NCBI GenBank assembly: GCA_023512835.1
Contig: CM042087.1
Span: forward strand, 4,312,021 to 4,376,020
Source of the DNA: Taxillus chinensis
Lineage: Eukaryota; Streptophyta; Magnoliopsida; Santalales; Loranthaceae
Reading direction: 5' to 3'
DNA length: 64,000 nucleotides
Shown here: one piece after another, positions 1 through 10,023 of the stretch
Layout of the letters: every line of letters starts with the position of its first letter
Position numbering within the stretch: the stretch's first letter is position 1
Program-made: the position numbers and the translations under genes
The notes under the pieces: generated by a model
Database searches by the model: none
What the model saw: the letters and a program-made list of their open reading frames with translations, nothing else
What the model was told of the DNA's origin: nothing

Positions 1-2817
1 GTTGTTTCCAGGGACAACACCGATCAGGTTAGCGGCCTACAGGATGGCACCGACAGAGCTTAGAGAGCTCAAGAGACAGATAGATGATCTATTGGCACGA
101 GGCTTTATTAGGCGGAGTAGCTCACTGTGGGGCGCTCCAGTGTTGTTCGTCAAGAAGGCGGATGGGTCACTTCGGCTGTGTATAGACTACCGGAAGCTGA
201 ACCAGGTGACTGTGAAGAACAGGTATCCATTGTCGAGGATCGATGATCTGTTCGATCAGTTTTGAGGTGCGAGATAGTTTTCCAAGATAGACTTGAGATC
301 TGGATACTATCAGTTGAGGGTTAAGGAGGCAAATATCCCTAAGACCGCATTCAGTTGTCGTTACGGGCATTTTGAGTGGCTTGTGATGCCGTTTGGGCTC
401 ACGAATGCTCCAGCAGTGTTTATGGGATTGATGAACCAGGAGTTTGCTCCATATTTAGATATGTTCGTTGTGGTGTTCATCGATGATATTTTGGTCTATT
501 CAGCGACCAAGAGGGAGCATGAGGAGCATTTGTAGGTTGTGTTGTAGACCTTGCGAGAGCACCGGTTGTACGTGAAGTTCACGAAATGTGACTTTTGGTT
601 GCAATAGGTACACTTCTTGGGGCATGTGGTATCTTCGAAGGGTATCACAGTGGATCCTGAGAAGATCGAGGTGGTTATGTCGTGGAAGAGGCCAACGAAT
701 GTGTTTGAGATTCGTAGCTTCCTTGGTTTGGCAGGCTATTATCGGAGGTTTATGGAGGATTTTTCCTGGTTGGCAGCTCCTATGACACACTTGACTAGGA
801 AGGGAGTTCCTTTTGTTTGGTCTGATGCGTGTGAGAGTGCTTTCATGGAGCTGAAGGCACGATTGACCTCAGCACCTATCTTGATTCTCCCATAGGAGGG
901 TGTGCCTTTCGAGGTGTATTGTGATGCTTCCAGGGTGAGACTCAGTTGTATGTTGATGCAGGCTCGGCAGGTGATTGCTTATGGATCTAGGCAATTGAGA
1001 CCACATGAGCAAAACTATCCCACGCATGATTTGGAGTTGGCTGTAGTGATCTTTGCTTTAAAGAGCTAGCAGCATTATCTCCTTAGGGAGAAATTTGTGG
1101 TATATATGGACCACAAGAGCTTGCATAATATCTTTTCTCAGCGAGACCTGAACCTTAGGCAGAGGCGGTGGGTGGAGTACCTGTAGTAGTTTCAGTTTGA
1201 TATGTTGTATACCCCTTGGAAGGGTAATGTGGTGGCAGATGCTCTGAGTAGGAAGAGCAGGGCTGTGGTTGCCCATTGTGCCAATAAGGAATGGGAGATG
1301 ATGGGTCAGTTGACAGCAATGAGGTTGCAGATGGTGACCAGCGAGGGGCGAGGGATCCTCAATGTTATTGTCGCAGTCCCTGAGTTGCAGCATAGGATCA
1401 TAGAGGATCAGTTGGGGGCCGTTGATTGTGAGGTCATCAGGGACAGGATTCAGACTGGGCAAGCATTTTCTGATTGGACTGAAGATGCAGAGCATATATT
1501 GAGGTACAGGGGTCGACTGATAGTTCCCACTTCTCTTCAGGAGGAGGTTCTTCAGGAATTTCACCTGTCGAGGTTAGCTGTACATCCTGGTTGGACCAAG
1601 ATGTACCATGCCATGAGGAGGCAGTATTAGTGGCCATGCCTGAAGAAGGCCGTTGTTGATTTTGTAAGGAGGTGTTTGACCTGTCAGCAGGTCAAGGTAG
1701 AGCATCAGAGGTCAGCTGGTGAGTTGCAGTCATTGCCAGTACCAGAGTGGAAATGGGACCATGTAACCATGGATTTTGTCACTGGACTTCCTCGTTCTAG
1801 GGGACACGACCCTATATGGGTTATTGTGGACCGGTTGACTAAATCAGCGCATTTTATTCCAATTCGGGAGATAGACCCAGTGAAGACTTTGGGACAGAGG
1901 TACCTTGATGTTATTGTGCGGTTGCATGGAGTCCCATTGTCTATTGTATCTGATCGAGATGCGAGGTTCACCTCTTAGTTTCGGAGACAGTTGCAGTGAG
2001 CTTTGGGTACTAGGGTGAACCTCAGTACAGCCTTTCATCCGTAGACGGATGGTCAGTCAGAGCGGACGATTCAGACACTTGAGGATATGTTACGTGCCTG
2101 TGTCCTAGATTTTGGAGGTTGTTAGGAGACTCACCTTCCTTTGGTGGAATTCTCTTACAACAGTTATCAGGCCACGATTGGGATGGCTCCGTATGAGGCG
2201 TTGTATGGGCAGCCTTGTGGATTACCTTTGTGTTGGGCACAGACGGGAGAGACAGCGGTTCTTGGTCCCGATATAGTTCGAGAAACCACAGAGATAGTGC
2301 AACTGATTCGACAGCGGATGTTGACAGCGTAGAGTAGGCAAAAGTCCTACGCAGACCAGAGGCGTCGACCCTTGCAGTTTGAGGTGGGGGACCATGTCTT
2401 TTTGCGGGTTTCACCGCGTCGAGGGCATCAGAGGTTTGGGCGTGGATCCAAACTTTCCCCTCATTTTGTGGGGATGTTTGAGATTGTTACCATCGTGGGC
2501 GCAGTGGCTTACCGATTAGCTTTGCCACCAGAGTTAGCGCGAGTACATGATGTGTTTCATGTGCCCCAGTTGAGACGGTATCACCCAGATCCTTCTCATG
2601 TGCTGGACTATCGCTAGATAGACTTGGCTGATAATGGTGCTATTGTTGAGATGCCTGGCACGGATTTTGGAGACGGCAGGAGCAGGTCTTGTGGGGCAAG
2701 ACGATCCCACTAGTCCGGGTGTTATGGCGACACCGAGGCATGGAGGAGCATACTTGGGAGAAAGAGAGCCAGATGCGGGTTCTTCATCCTGAACTGTTCG
2801 AAGATGATCAGTCCTGA
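1..2817 (+). pseudogene. pol: Ty3 pol remnant: RT, RNase H, integrase, chromodomain (element A)
   Basis: This encodes the polymerase part of a Ty3 polyprotein, which copies element RNA into DNA and inserts it. RT begins in mid-domain with [20 protein letters not shown]. The palm motif [11 protein letters not shown] lies at about 470-500 and its two Asp codons are intact. The RNase H motif YCDAS is near 916 and VADALSRKS near 1231. The integrase zinc region ends in RRCLTCQQ near 1670, followed by [10 protein letters not shown] and [10 protein letters not shown]. The last part aligns with the chromodomain of G1 but is frameshifted after HVLDYR. More than ten in-frame stops interrupt it, nearly all UAG where G1 reads CAG, CGG or UGG, so it is non-functional. 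The start is outside the window. Confidence 0.92.
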
Positions 2818-3076
2818 GGTGGGGAGGATGTGAGGACCTTCCCTGAGGTATGAGTTATGTTTTATGCATTTGTTTTGCATATGTTGTTTAAGACGTGGTT
2901 TAGCTTGTTGTCGTTGGATTTTGTTAGCCCGTTTGGCTTGTTGTGAGTTGCATTGCACATGTGTGATCGGTGATCATGTTTTATGTTTTGTTGTTGGGAT
3001 ATTGAGCTTGAATTTTGCTATGTCCTTCGGGCATGTGTTTTATTTTCGAAGACAAAAAGTCCTAAGGTGGGGAGGA
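2818..3076 (+). promoter_or_regulatory. 3' spacer with two polypurine tracts (element A)
   Basis: Polypurine tracts prime plus-strand DNA synthesis and sit immediately before the 3' LTR. The tract GGTGGGGAGGA occurs at 3066-3076, just before the LTR, and a second identical copy occurs at 2818-2828, right after the pol end. Before the LTR-proximal tract lies TTTTCGAAGACAAAAA, a decayed form of the hairpin TTTTCGAGGACGAAAA that is intact at the same place in G1. The 250 bases between the tracts are T-rich and hold no gene. Confidence 0.8.
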
Positions 3077-3207
3077 TATGAAGACTCATATTTGGGTAGG
3101 TTTGAGAGATAGTTATTCTATGGGAATGCAACTATCTGGACGGTAGTGTAGTTGTCGATGTGAGCATTTTGATTGTACCTGGGCCCGATTCTGAGTCGGG
3201 GCCCTGT

Positions 3208-3426
3208 TTGACCCGATTGTTGACTTTTTGGGGTTTATTGGTTGACTTTGCATTTGCGGGGTCATGTGGGTGTGATATTATTTGAATAGTGTTGTGCTCG
3301 TCATTTCGAGCGTTTTGACTGTAATTTGACTCAATTTGGAGTTCGGGACCTTGGAGGTCAAGTATTGACTAAGTCAATGATTGACTAGGTCGATTATTGG
3401 TCAATGAGCTCCCGAAATATAAATAG
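3208..3426 (+). promoter_or_regulatory. U3 promoter region: ten W-boxes and a TATA box
   Basis: Ten copies of TTGACC/TTGACT on either strand lie between about 3208 and 3404, followed by TATAAATAG at 3418-3426. TTGACY is the binding core of WRKY transcription factors, so this is plausibly the element's promoter. That it responds to stress or defence signals is inference from WRKY biology. The cluster is conserved in the other family I LTRs. Confidence 0.6.
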
Positions 3427-4353
3427 CAGGAAAAAGAGAGAGCTTTCACTTTACGTTATCACGTTTGTGCGTTTAGAGAGAGAGAGCTTGAAGCTTGGTG
3501 CCTTGGCGATTTGGGTTCGTGGAGCTCAAAGAATCACTCCAAGTAGGTGTCCTTGAACTTCTTATCTTGATTCTATCTATGGTATGCACGAATTTGTCAT
3601 GATTTATGAAATTAAGCATGAACCCTACGTTTTGGGGAAATCCAATTTTGGGTTAGATCTAATGGTTTAGCATAAGATCTATGGTTAAGAACGTTTTATA
3701 TCGGTTTTGCTATATGTTTCGTGGTTCGGGGTTATATAACTATGTATTCCATGAGGGTTAAGAAGTAAACCATGGAAATGTAGATTTAGATCGAGATTTC
3801 TGGAAATTTGCAATTTGGTTCGTATTTATCCGTTATTATCGTGCGATTTAGAGCCATTCGGGACGCATTTTGAGGTAGATTTCGTAGTCTGTGGCGTAAA
3901 ATGCATGTTTGTGAGCGTCTGGGGGTTGCTGGTTGATTCCAGACGAAGAACAGGTAAAAAGGACGATGAACAGTACACTAGGCGGATTAATTGGTCGAAA
4001 TGACGAAGATCCGAAGTTCTAGGTCAAAGGGTCGAAGATCCAGGGTCGTAGGGTCGAAAGGTCAAAGATCCAGGGTCGTTGGGTCGAAGTTTCGTAGTTC
4101 GTAGTTCGTAGTTCGAAGGTTTGTACTTTGTAGTTCGAAGGTTCGTAGTTCGTAGTTCGTAGGTCGAAGTTCGTAGTCCGAAGGTCGAAGATCGAAGACC
4201 CGCTTCGAGTCTTCGAGGCGCACTACGATTCCTGCGCTATGCGCCTACGAGTCGCAACTCCATCCTACGAGTCTTTGAGGCGTGCTACAATTTTGTGCTA
4301 CGAGTTGCAGCTCCAACAGTGTAACTGAACATTGGACTACACTGGACTGGACT

Positions 4354-4418
4354 ATTTACATTGTAACCCATACCTATCTACATATTTAAAAGTATTATAC
4401 TTAAGTTACAATGTAAAT
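4354..4418. repeat. Inverted repeat inside family I LTR
   Basis: Perfect 14-base arms, ATTTACATTGTAAC (4354-4367) and GTTACAATGTAAAT (4405-4418), enclose an inner palindrome AAGTATTATACTT. The same structure occurs in both G1 LTRs (near 26985-27035 and 34855-34918) and, reversed, in the solo LTR near 5675-5715. It lies downstream of the TATA box, so it would be in the transcript. Confidence 0.8.
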
Positions 4419-4428
4419 AACGAAATAC

Positions 4429-4442
4429 CCCCCCCCCCCCCC
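4429..4442 (+). repeat. Expanded C homopolymer
   Basis: Family I LTRs elsewhere have six C at this place (AAATACCCCCCATTTGG). Here the run is about fourteen. It is either a slippage expansion or a consensus artefact. Confidence 0.7.
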
Positions 4443-4724
4443 TCATTTGGATTCTAAAGGGAGTGTTATATACCTTAAGACCATATTGGTATTGGTATGT
4501 TGGTTTGAGGGATTGGGGCTTAGGCTCTATGACTTGTTGGGTTCTCACCGTGGAGCACAGATGATGCTATGTGGTTGACGGGGCAGCCATATGCGTTGAT
4601 GGCAGGCCTATGTGGCACCTTGTAGCCGGGCATATTGCGCTAGGGCCATGGCAGGCATATAACACCGTGGTAGGGCTAAGTGCCCGAGCAGGATCCTGCT
4701 TTTGAGGATCGTGGACAAGCTGTC

Positions 4725-4842
4725 TGTCACCCCCCGTCCGGGGCACATAACCCAGCTTCCCCCACCATACCAGGTCAAGGGGTTGGTGACTTCCCCTAGG
4801 GCTAAGTCTTTCAAATCATACAAATCCCCCCCCCCCCCCCAC

Positions 4843-4889
<47 letters not shown>

Positions 4890-6697
4890 ACAAAACCAAC
4901 CCCCCCCCCCCCATCGAGTAGTGGGCACGTCCTCTTGGAAGAAAGTCCTCCACTAGTCTCGGGTCACACTGAAAAGGTAAACAACAAGTAGGGGTGAGCG
5001 ACAAGCTCGGTAGGTGACCCCGACACTCCACATCATGCAAACATACAAGTCATACTACATGCTCGTGTACTGCGTGCCTTGTGTAGTGTGCACAATCATC
5101 GGGACTCGGCCCGCAAACAAACATCGAGGACCTAGCACGCCCACACAGACGGCTTGTCCACGATCCTCACTAGGATCCCGGCTCAGGGCACTCACTACCA
5201 CCACGCTTATATGCCCGGACACAGTCGCCACACCGGCCTGCCATCGGTGCGTACGCCATGTCAACCACATAGCACCATCGGTGCATCACGGTGAGAACCC
5301 AAACAAGTCACGGAGTCCATGCCCCAATACCCCACATCAACATACTAACATGAGTATGGCATGTCATTCTCGACATTTCCTTTGGAACTGTAGCCAGTCT
5401 CCACAAGTAAATCCTCAATCCTTGATTTATGAAGGAAGTACCCATAGCAGCTATTTTCTTGAAATTAAAAGTCCCGGCATTGGGTTCCCATAGCATAAAT
5501 AAGATAATCTGATTTTTGGGGATTTTTTTAGAGACGTCTAACCCCACTTTCCAAAAAATTCACCACTACGAACTTTTGGGTTTTTGGAAATTTTACACTA
5601 AAACCCAATTTTCACATTTTGAAATAGTGGGAATTGATTTTTCTAGTATTTTTCTTTAAATCCAAATGGGGGGTATTTCGTTATTTACATTGTAACTTAA
5701 TACTTAAATGTGTAGATGGGGGGTATCTCGAACCTACACTCGAACTACCTTCGAAAACTACCTTCGAAGTACCCATGAACTGCCTTCGAAACTCCCTTCG
5801 AAGTACCTTCGAACCTTCGAAACGACACTCGAAAATTTCACATTCGACACTCGAAATTACACTACATCGAACCTACCTTCAACCTTCGAACCTTGAAATC
5901 GCACATTCGAAATTTTCAATTTCCATCGATCTCATGGCCGTTTTCTACCCAATTCACGACGATGCTACGTTCATCATCGTTTTTCACCTGTTTCTCGTCT
6001 GGATTCAACCCGGAATCTCATAAAACTCATACCTAATACTATATATTAGGTTTTAAATCACGTCTTACCCCTCAGAACGCATTTAAATACAAGATTCAAC
6101 CCAAAATTGGTTTTTCCCCAAATTCTAGGGTTCAACACGAATTTGCATGATTTCATCAAATTCTTACATGTTAATCCAAAAAACAGCAAGAAAAGGGTGA
6201 AGAATCAATGGAACACCTACTGGAATGATTCTTGATGCTTGAACGAGCTCAAACGCCCAAATCGCCAAGGCCTCCAAGCTTCCTTCTCTCTTTCTCTCTC
6301 TAAGCTCTCCAACGTAAACTTGAAACGCCTGAAACGTAACGTGGAAGCTCTCTTTCCCTATTTATATTTTTGCCGGTCAATTGACCTAGTCAACCATTGA
6401 CCCAATAATAATTAACCTCCAAGGTCCCGAACTCCAAATTGAGTCAAACTACGGTCAAAACGCTTCGAAATGACGAGCACAATACTACACAGATATTAGT
6501 ACACCCAAATGACCGCTCAAACGCAAAGTCAACCAATAGACCCCGAAAAGTCAACAATCAGGTCAAATGGGGCCCCGACTCGGAATCGGGCCCAAGTACA
6601 GTCAAAATGCTCACATCGACGGCTACACTACCGTCCAGATAGTTACATTCCCATAGAATGACTATCTCTCAAAACTACCCAAATATGAGTCTTTACA
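4725..6697 (-). mobile_element. Solo LTR of Ty3 family I, minus orientation
   Basis: The piece starts with TGTCACCCCCC and ends with GTCTTTACA, the reverse complement of the family I LTR ends. It is flanked by TGTC on both sides (4721-4724 and 6698-6701), and the flanks rejoin to give the G1 LTR order, so it is an insertion. No internal coding DNA is present, so the element probably collapsed by LTR-LTR recombination. Compared with G1, roughly 300 bases near its 3' end are missing at a poly-C tract (4826-4912). U3, reversed, holds about ten TTGACY motifs near 6375-6605. Confidence 0.88.
4826..4912. repeat. Long poly-C tract
   Basis: Eighty-seven bases are nearly pure C, with an uninterrupted run of 46 C at 4844-4889. 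The tract sits where about 300 bases of LTR sequence should be. It gives poly-proline and poly-glycine reading frames that are not genes. Confidence 0.9.
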
Positions 6698-7246
6698 TGT
6701 CCTGTATGGGCAGGCTAGGTCCTGATGTGTGTTTGTAGGCTGAGTCCTGATGATTGTGCACACTACACAATACACGAGTACACAGAGCATGTAGTATAAA
6801 TTTGTATGTTTGCATGATGTGAAGTGTTGGGGTCACCTACTGAGCTTGTCGCTCACCCCTACTTGTTGTTTACCTTTTTCAGTGTGTGACCCGAGACTAG
6901 TGGAGGACTTTCTTCCAGGAGGACGCCCTACTACCCGATGTATGATACAGTATTATATTCTATATTGTTTTGTGTGATATCCCAGACATGGGTCCGTGGA
7001 CGATTGTATTTACATACTTGTTTGTGATTTGATGTCAGATGATTGTTTGATCGATTGTATGCATTATGATATATGGAAAAGTACAGGATTACCCTTGATG
7101 TATGACTGTACAGGATTGCGTATTTGAGACAGCACCCACGGTGTAGTTTCCATTGGTGCTAGTGACCAACCCCTTGACCTATCGGGTGCGGGCAAGGAGA
7201 AGTCATGTTTCTATTTCCGGGTTCCCTGGAATTTGAGGGCATAACA

Positions 7247-9300
7247 AGAGACGCAAAGGAGAGAGAGAAAGGGGAAGAGGGGAGAGAGATGCAAAGGGGG
7301 AGGAGGTGGGGAGCGTGGGAGAGAGATGCAGATGAGAGAGAGAAAAAAATATAAAATAATATAATATAATAATATAATATTATATAAATAGTGAATATTA
7401 ATTCTTCATATGTAAACGTAAAGTGTTGCTAAAGAGTTTGTTAGAATTAATTTTTACATTGAACTCTCTATTTATAAATAATAGAAATCCTGTTTGAGTT
7501 TTTCTTAATTTTAGTTTGTTAAAGTGTGAACATTAATTTAAATTCCAAATATTCGTTATAAGTGATTGATGTTTCCATGCATTAATTGATAAGATTCGTG
7601 TGACACAAAAAGAGCCGTAGGATGACGTGGCATCATCAAACCGCACGCCTTTATTTGGTGGATTAGGAAGAACACCAGATTACAACTTACCAAAAGAAGA
7701 AAAAAGAAAAGGCCAACACAAAGTCATCGACTTCTTTCTTGTAGTAGCGTTAGCTTTTATTTGCTGCAAGTAACACGCTACGGTATACATTTTTCTTGTG
7801 ATAAAATTTATGTTTTATGCCAATCATTGTGATTGTACATAAAATAGCGAATTTTTTATTAATATTTATCTAATTTTCTCCATTACACAAGTATACGTAC
7901 AGTGCTAACATTAGCTTTTTACCGTTGTTACTAAAGATTTTAATTATTTTTGCTTTCTTGTAAAAAAAAATACTATAATAAATTTTCTTAATTATTTCTT
8001 ATATTATTAAATAATATTATATATTATTTTTTATATTTAATAATATTTTTTATAATTTAATATAAAATAAAAGAAAAAAATTGTCTAGGACATTAAGTGA
8101 AGAAATTTTTTATATATACTTTAATAATCATATAGAGTTAATAGTAGTTTTTAATAATACTGTATAAATCTTATTAAGAAAGTTAAATATAGAATTTTTA
8201 TTGTAAGAATGATTTTATGACTTATAATTTTTTAATAAATAAAGTAAAACAGACTTATAGAAGAAATCTGTTACTAGTACACTTAAGTAGAAACCAATAG
8301 CTATAAATTTTTTTTCAACTTTTTTTCATCTTTAGATATTGAATTACTTCAAATATTAATCCATCATAAGTTCATTTTAAAATGTTATGTTAGAGACAGC
8401 ACCAAAAGGACGTCAAAGAACAACAAAAAAAGGGGGAGGGGGTAAGTTTCGTTTAAACAAAATAGAAATATAAACAAAATATTTAATACATCTAGTATGT
8501 TAAATAGAGTATAATGCTAAAAAAGTTAATTATTTTAAAGTAAAAAATATGAAATCAATTTCTAAGCATGTGAATTAATGTTGCATGTGTACGACACAAA
8601 TTAAGGAAGTGATTCATGTTGTGACTGTTTTAATGGGTCATATCTCCTCCAATCCATAATTTTTCAAGTCAGGAATATGCCATATAAATGTAATCGCAAT
8701 GCCATACCTCCAGGCGTAGCCTTAATAAGAGGACATGCATGCATACGTATCACGTTGAAACAATGTAGATATGTCGCCATTGAAGGGAGTTTCGTCTCAC
8801 CCCGCTGAAGGCATCCGCAAGCAACGGTATGCCTATTTCCAAGTATTCCCAAAACCTTTGACCCATGTTCGTACGATGGACGGTGCTTTCGCGTTGGAGT
8901 AACATTATCCCTTGGAGTTCAAGAAACGTAATCCTCTAACCGTGCGCCAGCCTTTGTTTAGATTAATTGAATTTGGGTTTTGCATGCGAAAAACGCTATT
9001 TGCAATCGTGGTTGCGTCCTCGTCACGCACCCGGCTGATATGACGTATTTCAGCTCAGTAAATTAAAAACAAAATGAAAGTCCCAATTCATTAATTTCTA
9101 TCTGAGTCTCGATGCTAGTGAGACATCATATTGAGCGTAGCTCCATTTCATCTCCAACGCGTTTCCCTTTCACGTTCTCTCTCCATCACGGTCACAGCTA
9201 AGAAGCAATTAAATATCTATCAGATTTCTCATTTTACATCTTCAATTATTGATTTAATTCAGGCTGGAGCGTTAAGTCAATAGTAGGGAAGGGAGTCGTG
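7247..9300. other. AT-rich region without recognisable genes
   Basis: Directly after the LTR of element A comes a purine-rich GA stretch (7247-7350), then strongly AT-rich DNA to about 8560 with many A/T runs, then DNA of average composition to 9300. No long open frame, retroelement motif or RNA gene is visible. One stretch, 7600-7800, has a promoter-like look (GATGACGTGGCATCATC is a near-palindrome with an ACGT core), but nothing downstream supports a gene. This may be the oldest, non-transposon part of the window. Confidence 0.5.
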
Positions 9301-9344
9301 TACCCTTGCTCGACCTACGTCGCGAGCAAGAGCTAGAGTGTATG

Positions 9345-9499
9345 CTCGAGCACGTCTCGAGCAAGTATCTCAGCTCGAGACTTACTCGAGGCCATGCTCG
9401 AGCGGAGTCTCGATCACGCACTCGAGCAAGTATCTCGACTAAAGCCTTGCTCGAGACACAGCTCGAGCATGGCCTCGAGTTGCTCGATACTTGCTCGAG
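9345..9499. repeat. Cluster of ten CTCGAG palindromes
   Basis: CTCGAG occurs at 9345, 9356, 9374, 9385, 9397, 9421, 9450, 9462, 9474 and 9494. A perfect 20-base inverted repeat is formed by 9384-9403 and 9461-9480. The phrases CTCGAGCAAGTATCTC and GCTCGAGACT recur, so the block appears to be a scrambled short tandem repeat with inversions. No function is recognised. Confidence 0.85.
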
Positions 9500-9672
9500 A
9501 TCATAGCCAAAATATTCCACTTGCAAACAACAGAGCTAGAATGGCAGCCACTGGTACAACCTTGTGAGGGAATTATGAAAAAAAAAATGTAATAACAACT
9601 TGCCAGCACCCGTTTTTGACCTAGTCTGCATCTTCTGTGCTTATTCTGGATTTGACCAAGTTTGACCTCTAG

Positions 9673-10023
9673 ATCTGGTCCCTTATTCCAGATCAATGGA
9701 GTGCTCGGATCCTTACTCCATGCTAAAACTCCTTATTTTGTATGAAAGATAGCTTGGATCCCTTATTCCAGATCAATGGAAGACTCGAATCCTCTCTCCA
9801 TGCTAAGGCTCCTAATTTCGTATTAAGGATAGCCCGGATCCCTTACTCCGGATCAATGGAAGGCTCGGATCCTTACTCTGTGCTAAGGCTCCTTATTCTG
9901 TATTAAGGATAGCTCGGATCCCTTATTCCGGATCAATCCTAGGCTCGAACCCTTACTCTGTGTTAAGGCTCCTTATTCCATATTAAGGATAGCCCGGATC
10001 CCTTATTCCAGATCAATAGAAGG
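9673..10023. repeat. 80-bp tandem array, about 4.4 units
   Basis: The phrase CGGATCCCTTA recurs at an exact 80-base period (GGATC at 9756, 9836, 9916 and 9996). Each unit contains GATCAATGGAAGGCTCGGAT, CTTACTCCGTGCTAAGGCTC and CCTTATTCCGTATTAAGG. These CCTTACTCCG phrases resemble the short repeats inside the copia LTR that abuts it at 10024, so it may be an amplified piece of an older related LTR. Confidence 0.85.

Larger units (their letters stand above)
1..7246 (+). mobile_element. Ty3/gypsy chromovirus (Tekay/Del-like) element A, 3' part
   Basis: The window opens inside the reverse transcriptase of a plus-strand Ty3 element. Order seen is RT, RNase H, integrase, C-terminal chromodomain remnant, a spacer with two polypurine tracts, and a 3' LTR (3077-7246). 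The RT-RNaseH-IN order defines Ty3, and the chromodomain tail points to chromoviruses. It belongs to the same family as G1 (25673-36002), with which it aligns along the whole pol. The LTR ends in GGGCATAACA, matching GGGCGTGACA of G1. Its 5' part lies outside the window. The copy is old: it has many UAG stops and its LTR holds a solo LTR. Confidence 0.9.
3077..7246 (+). repeat. 3' LTR of element A, split by a nested solo LTR
   Basis: The LTR runs 3077-4724 and resumes at 6698-7246, about 2.2 kb in total. Its start aligns with the G1 LTR start TGTAAAGACTCG (here decayed to TATGAAGACTCA) and its end with GGGCGTGACA. U3 carries many TTGACY motifs and a TATA box (TATAAATAG, 3418-3426). Around 4020-4200 it holds short degenerate repeats of the GGTCGAAG/GTTCGTAG type, a block that differs completely from the matching block in G1. 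An inverted repeat follows at 4354-4418. The interruption separates GACAAGCTGTC from CTGTATGGGCAGG, which are contiguous in G1. Confidence 0.85.

Noticed and set aside
4354..4418. MITE inserted in the LTR
   Set aside because: It is present at the same place in all family members with no TSD or empty site, so it is part of the LTR.
4608..5040. Long frames rich in Pro or Gly across the poly-C tract
   Set aside because: They arise only from the homopolymer and lie inside an LTR.
5014..6023. Plus-strand frames of 129-159 codons
   Set aside because: They lie in the minus-oriented solo LTR. LTR copies elsewhere do not keep them open.
8664..8852. Minus-strand frame of 62 codons in the AT-rich region
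   Set aside because: It is short, without motif, and not supported by splice or promoter signals.
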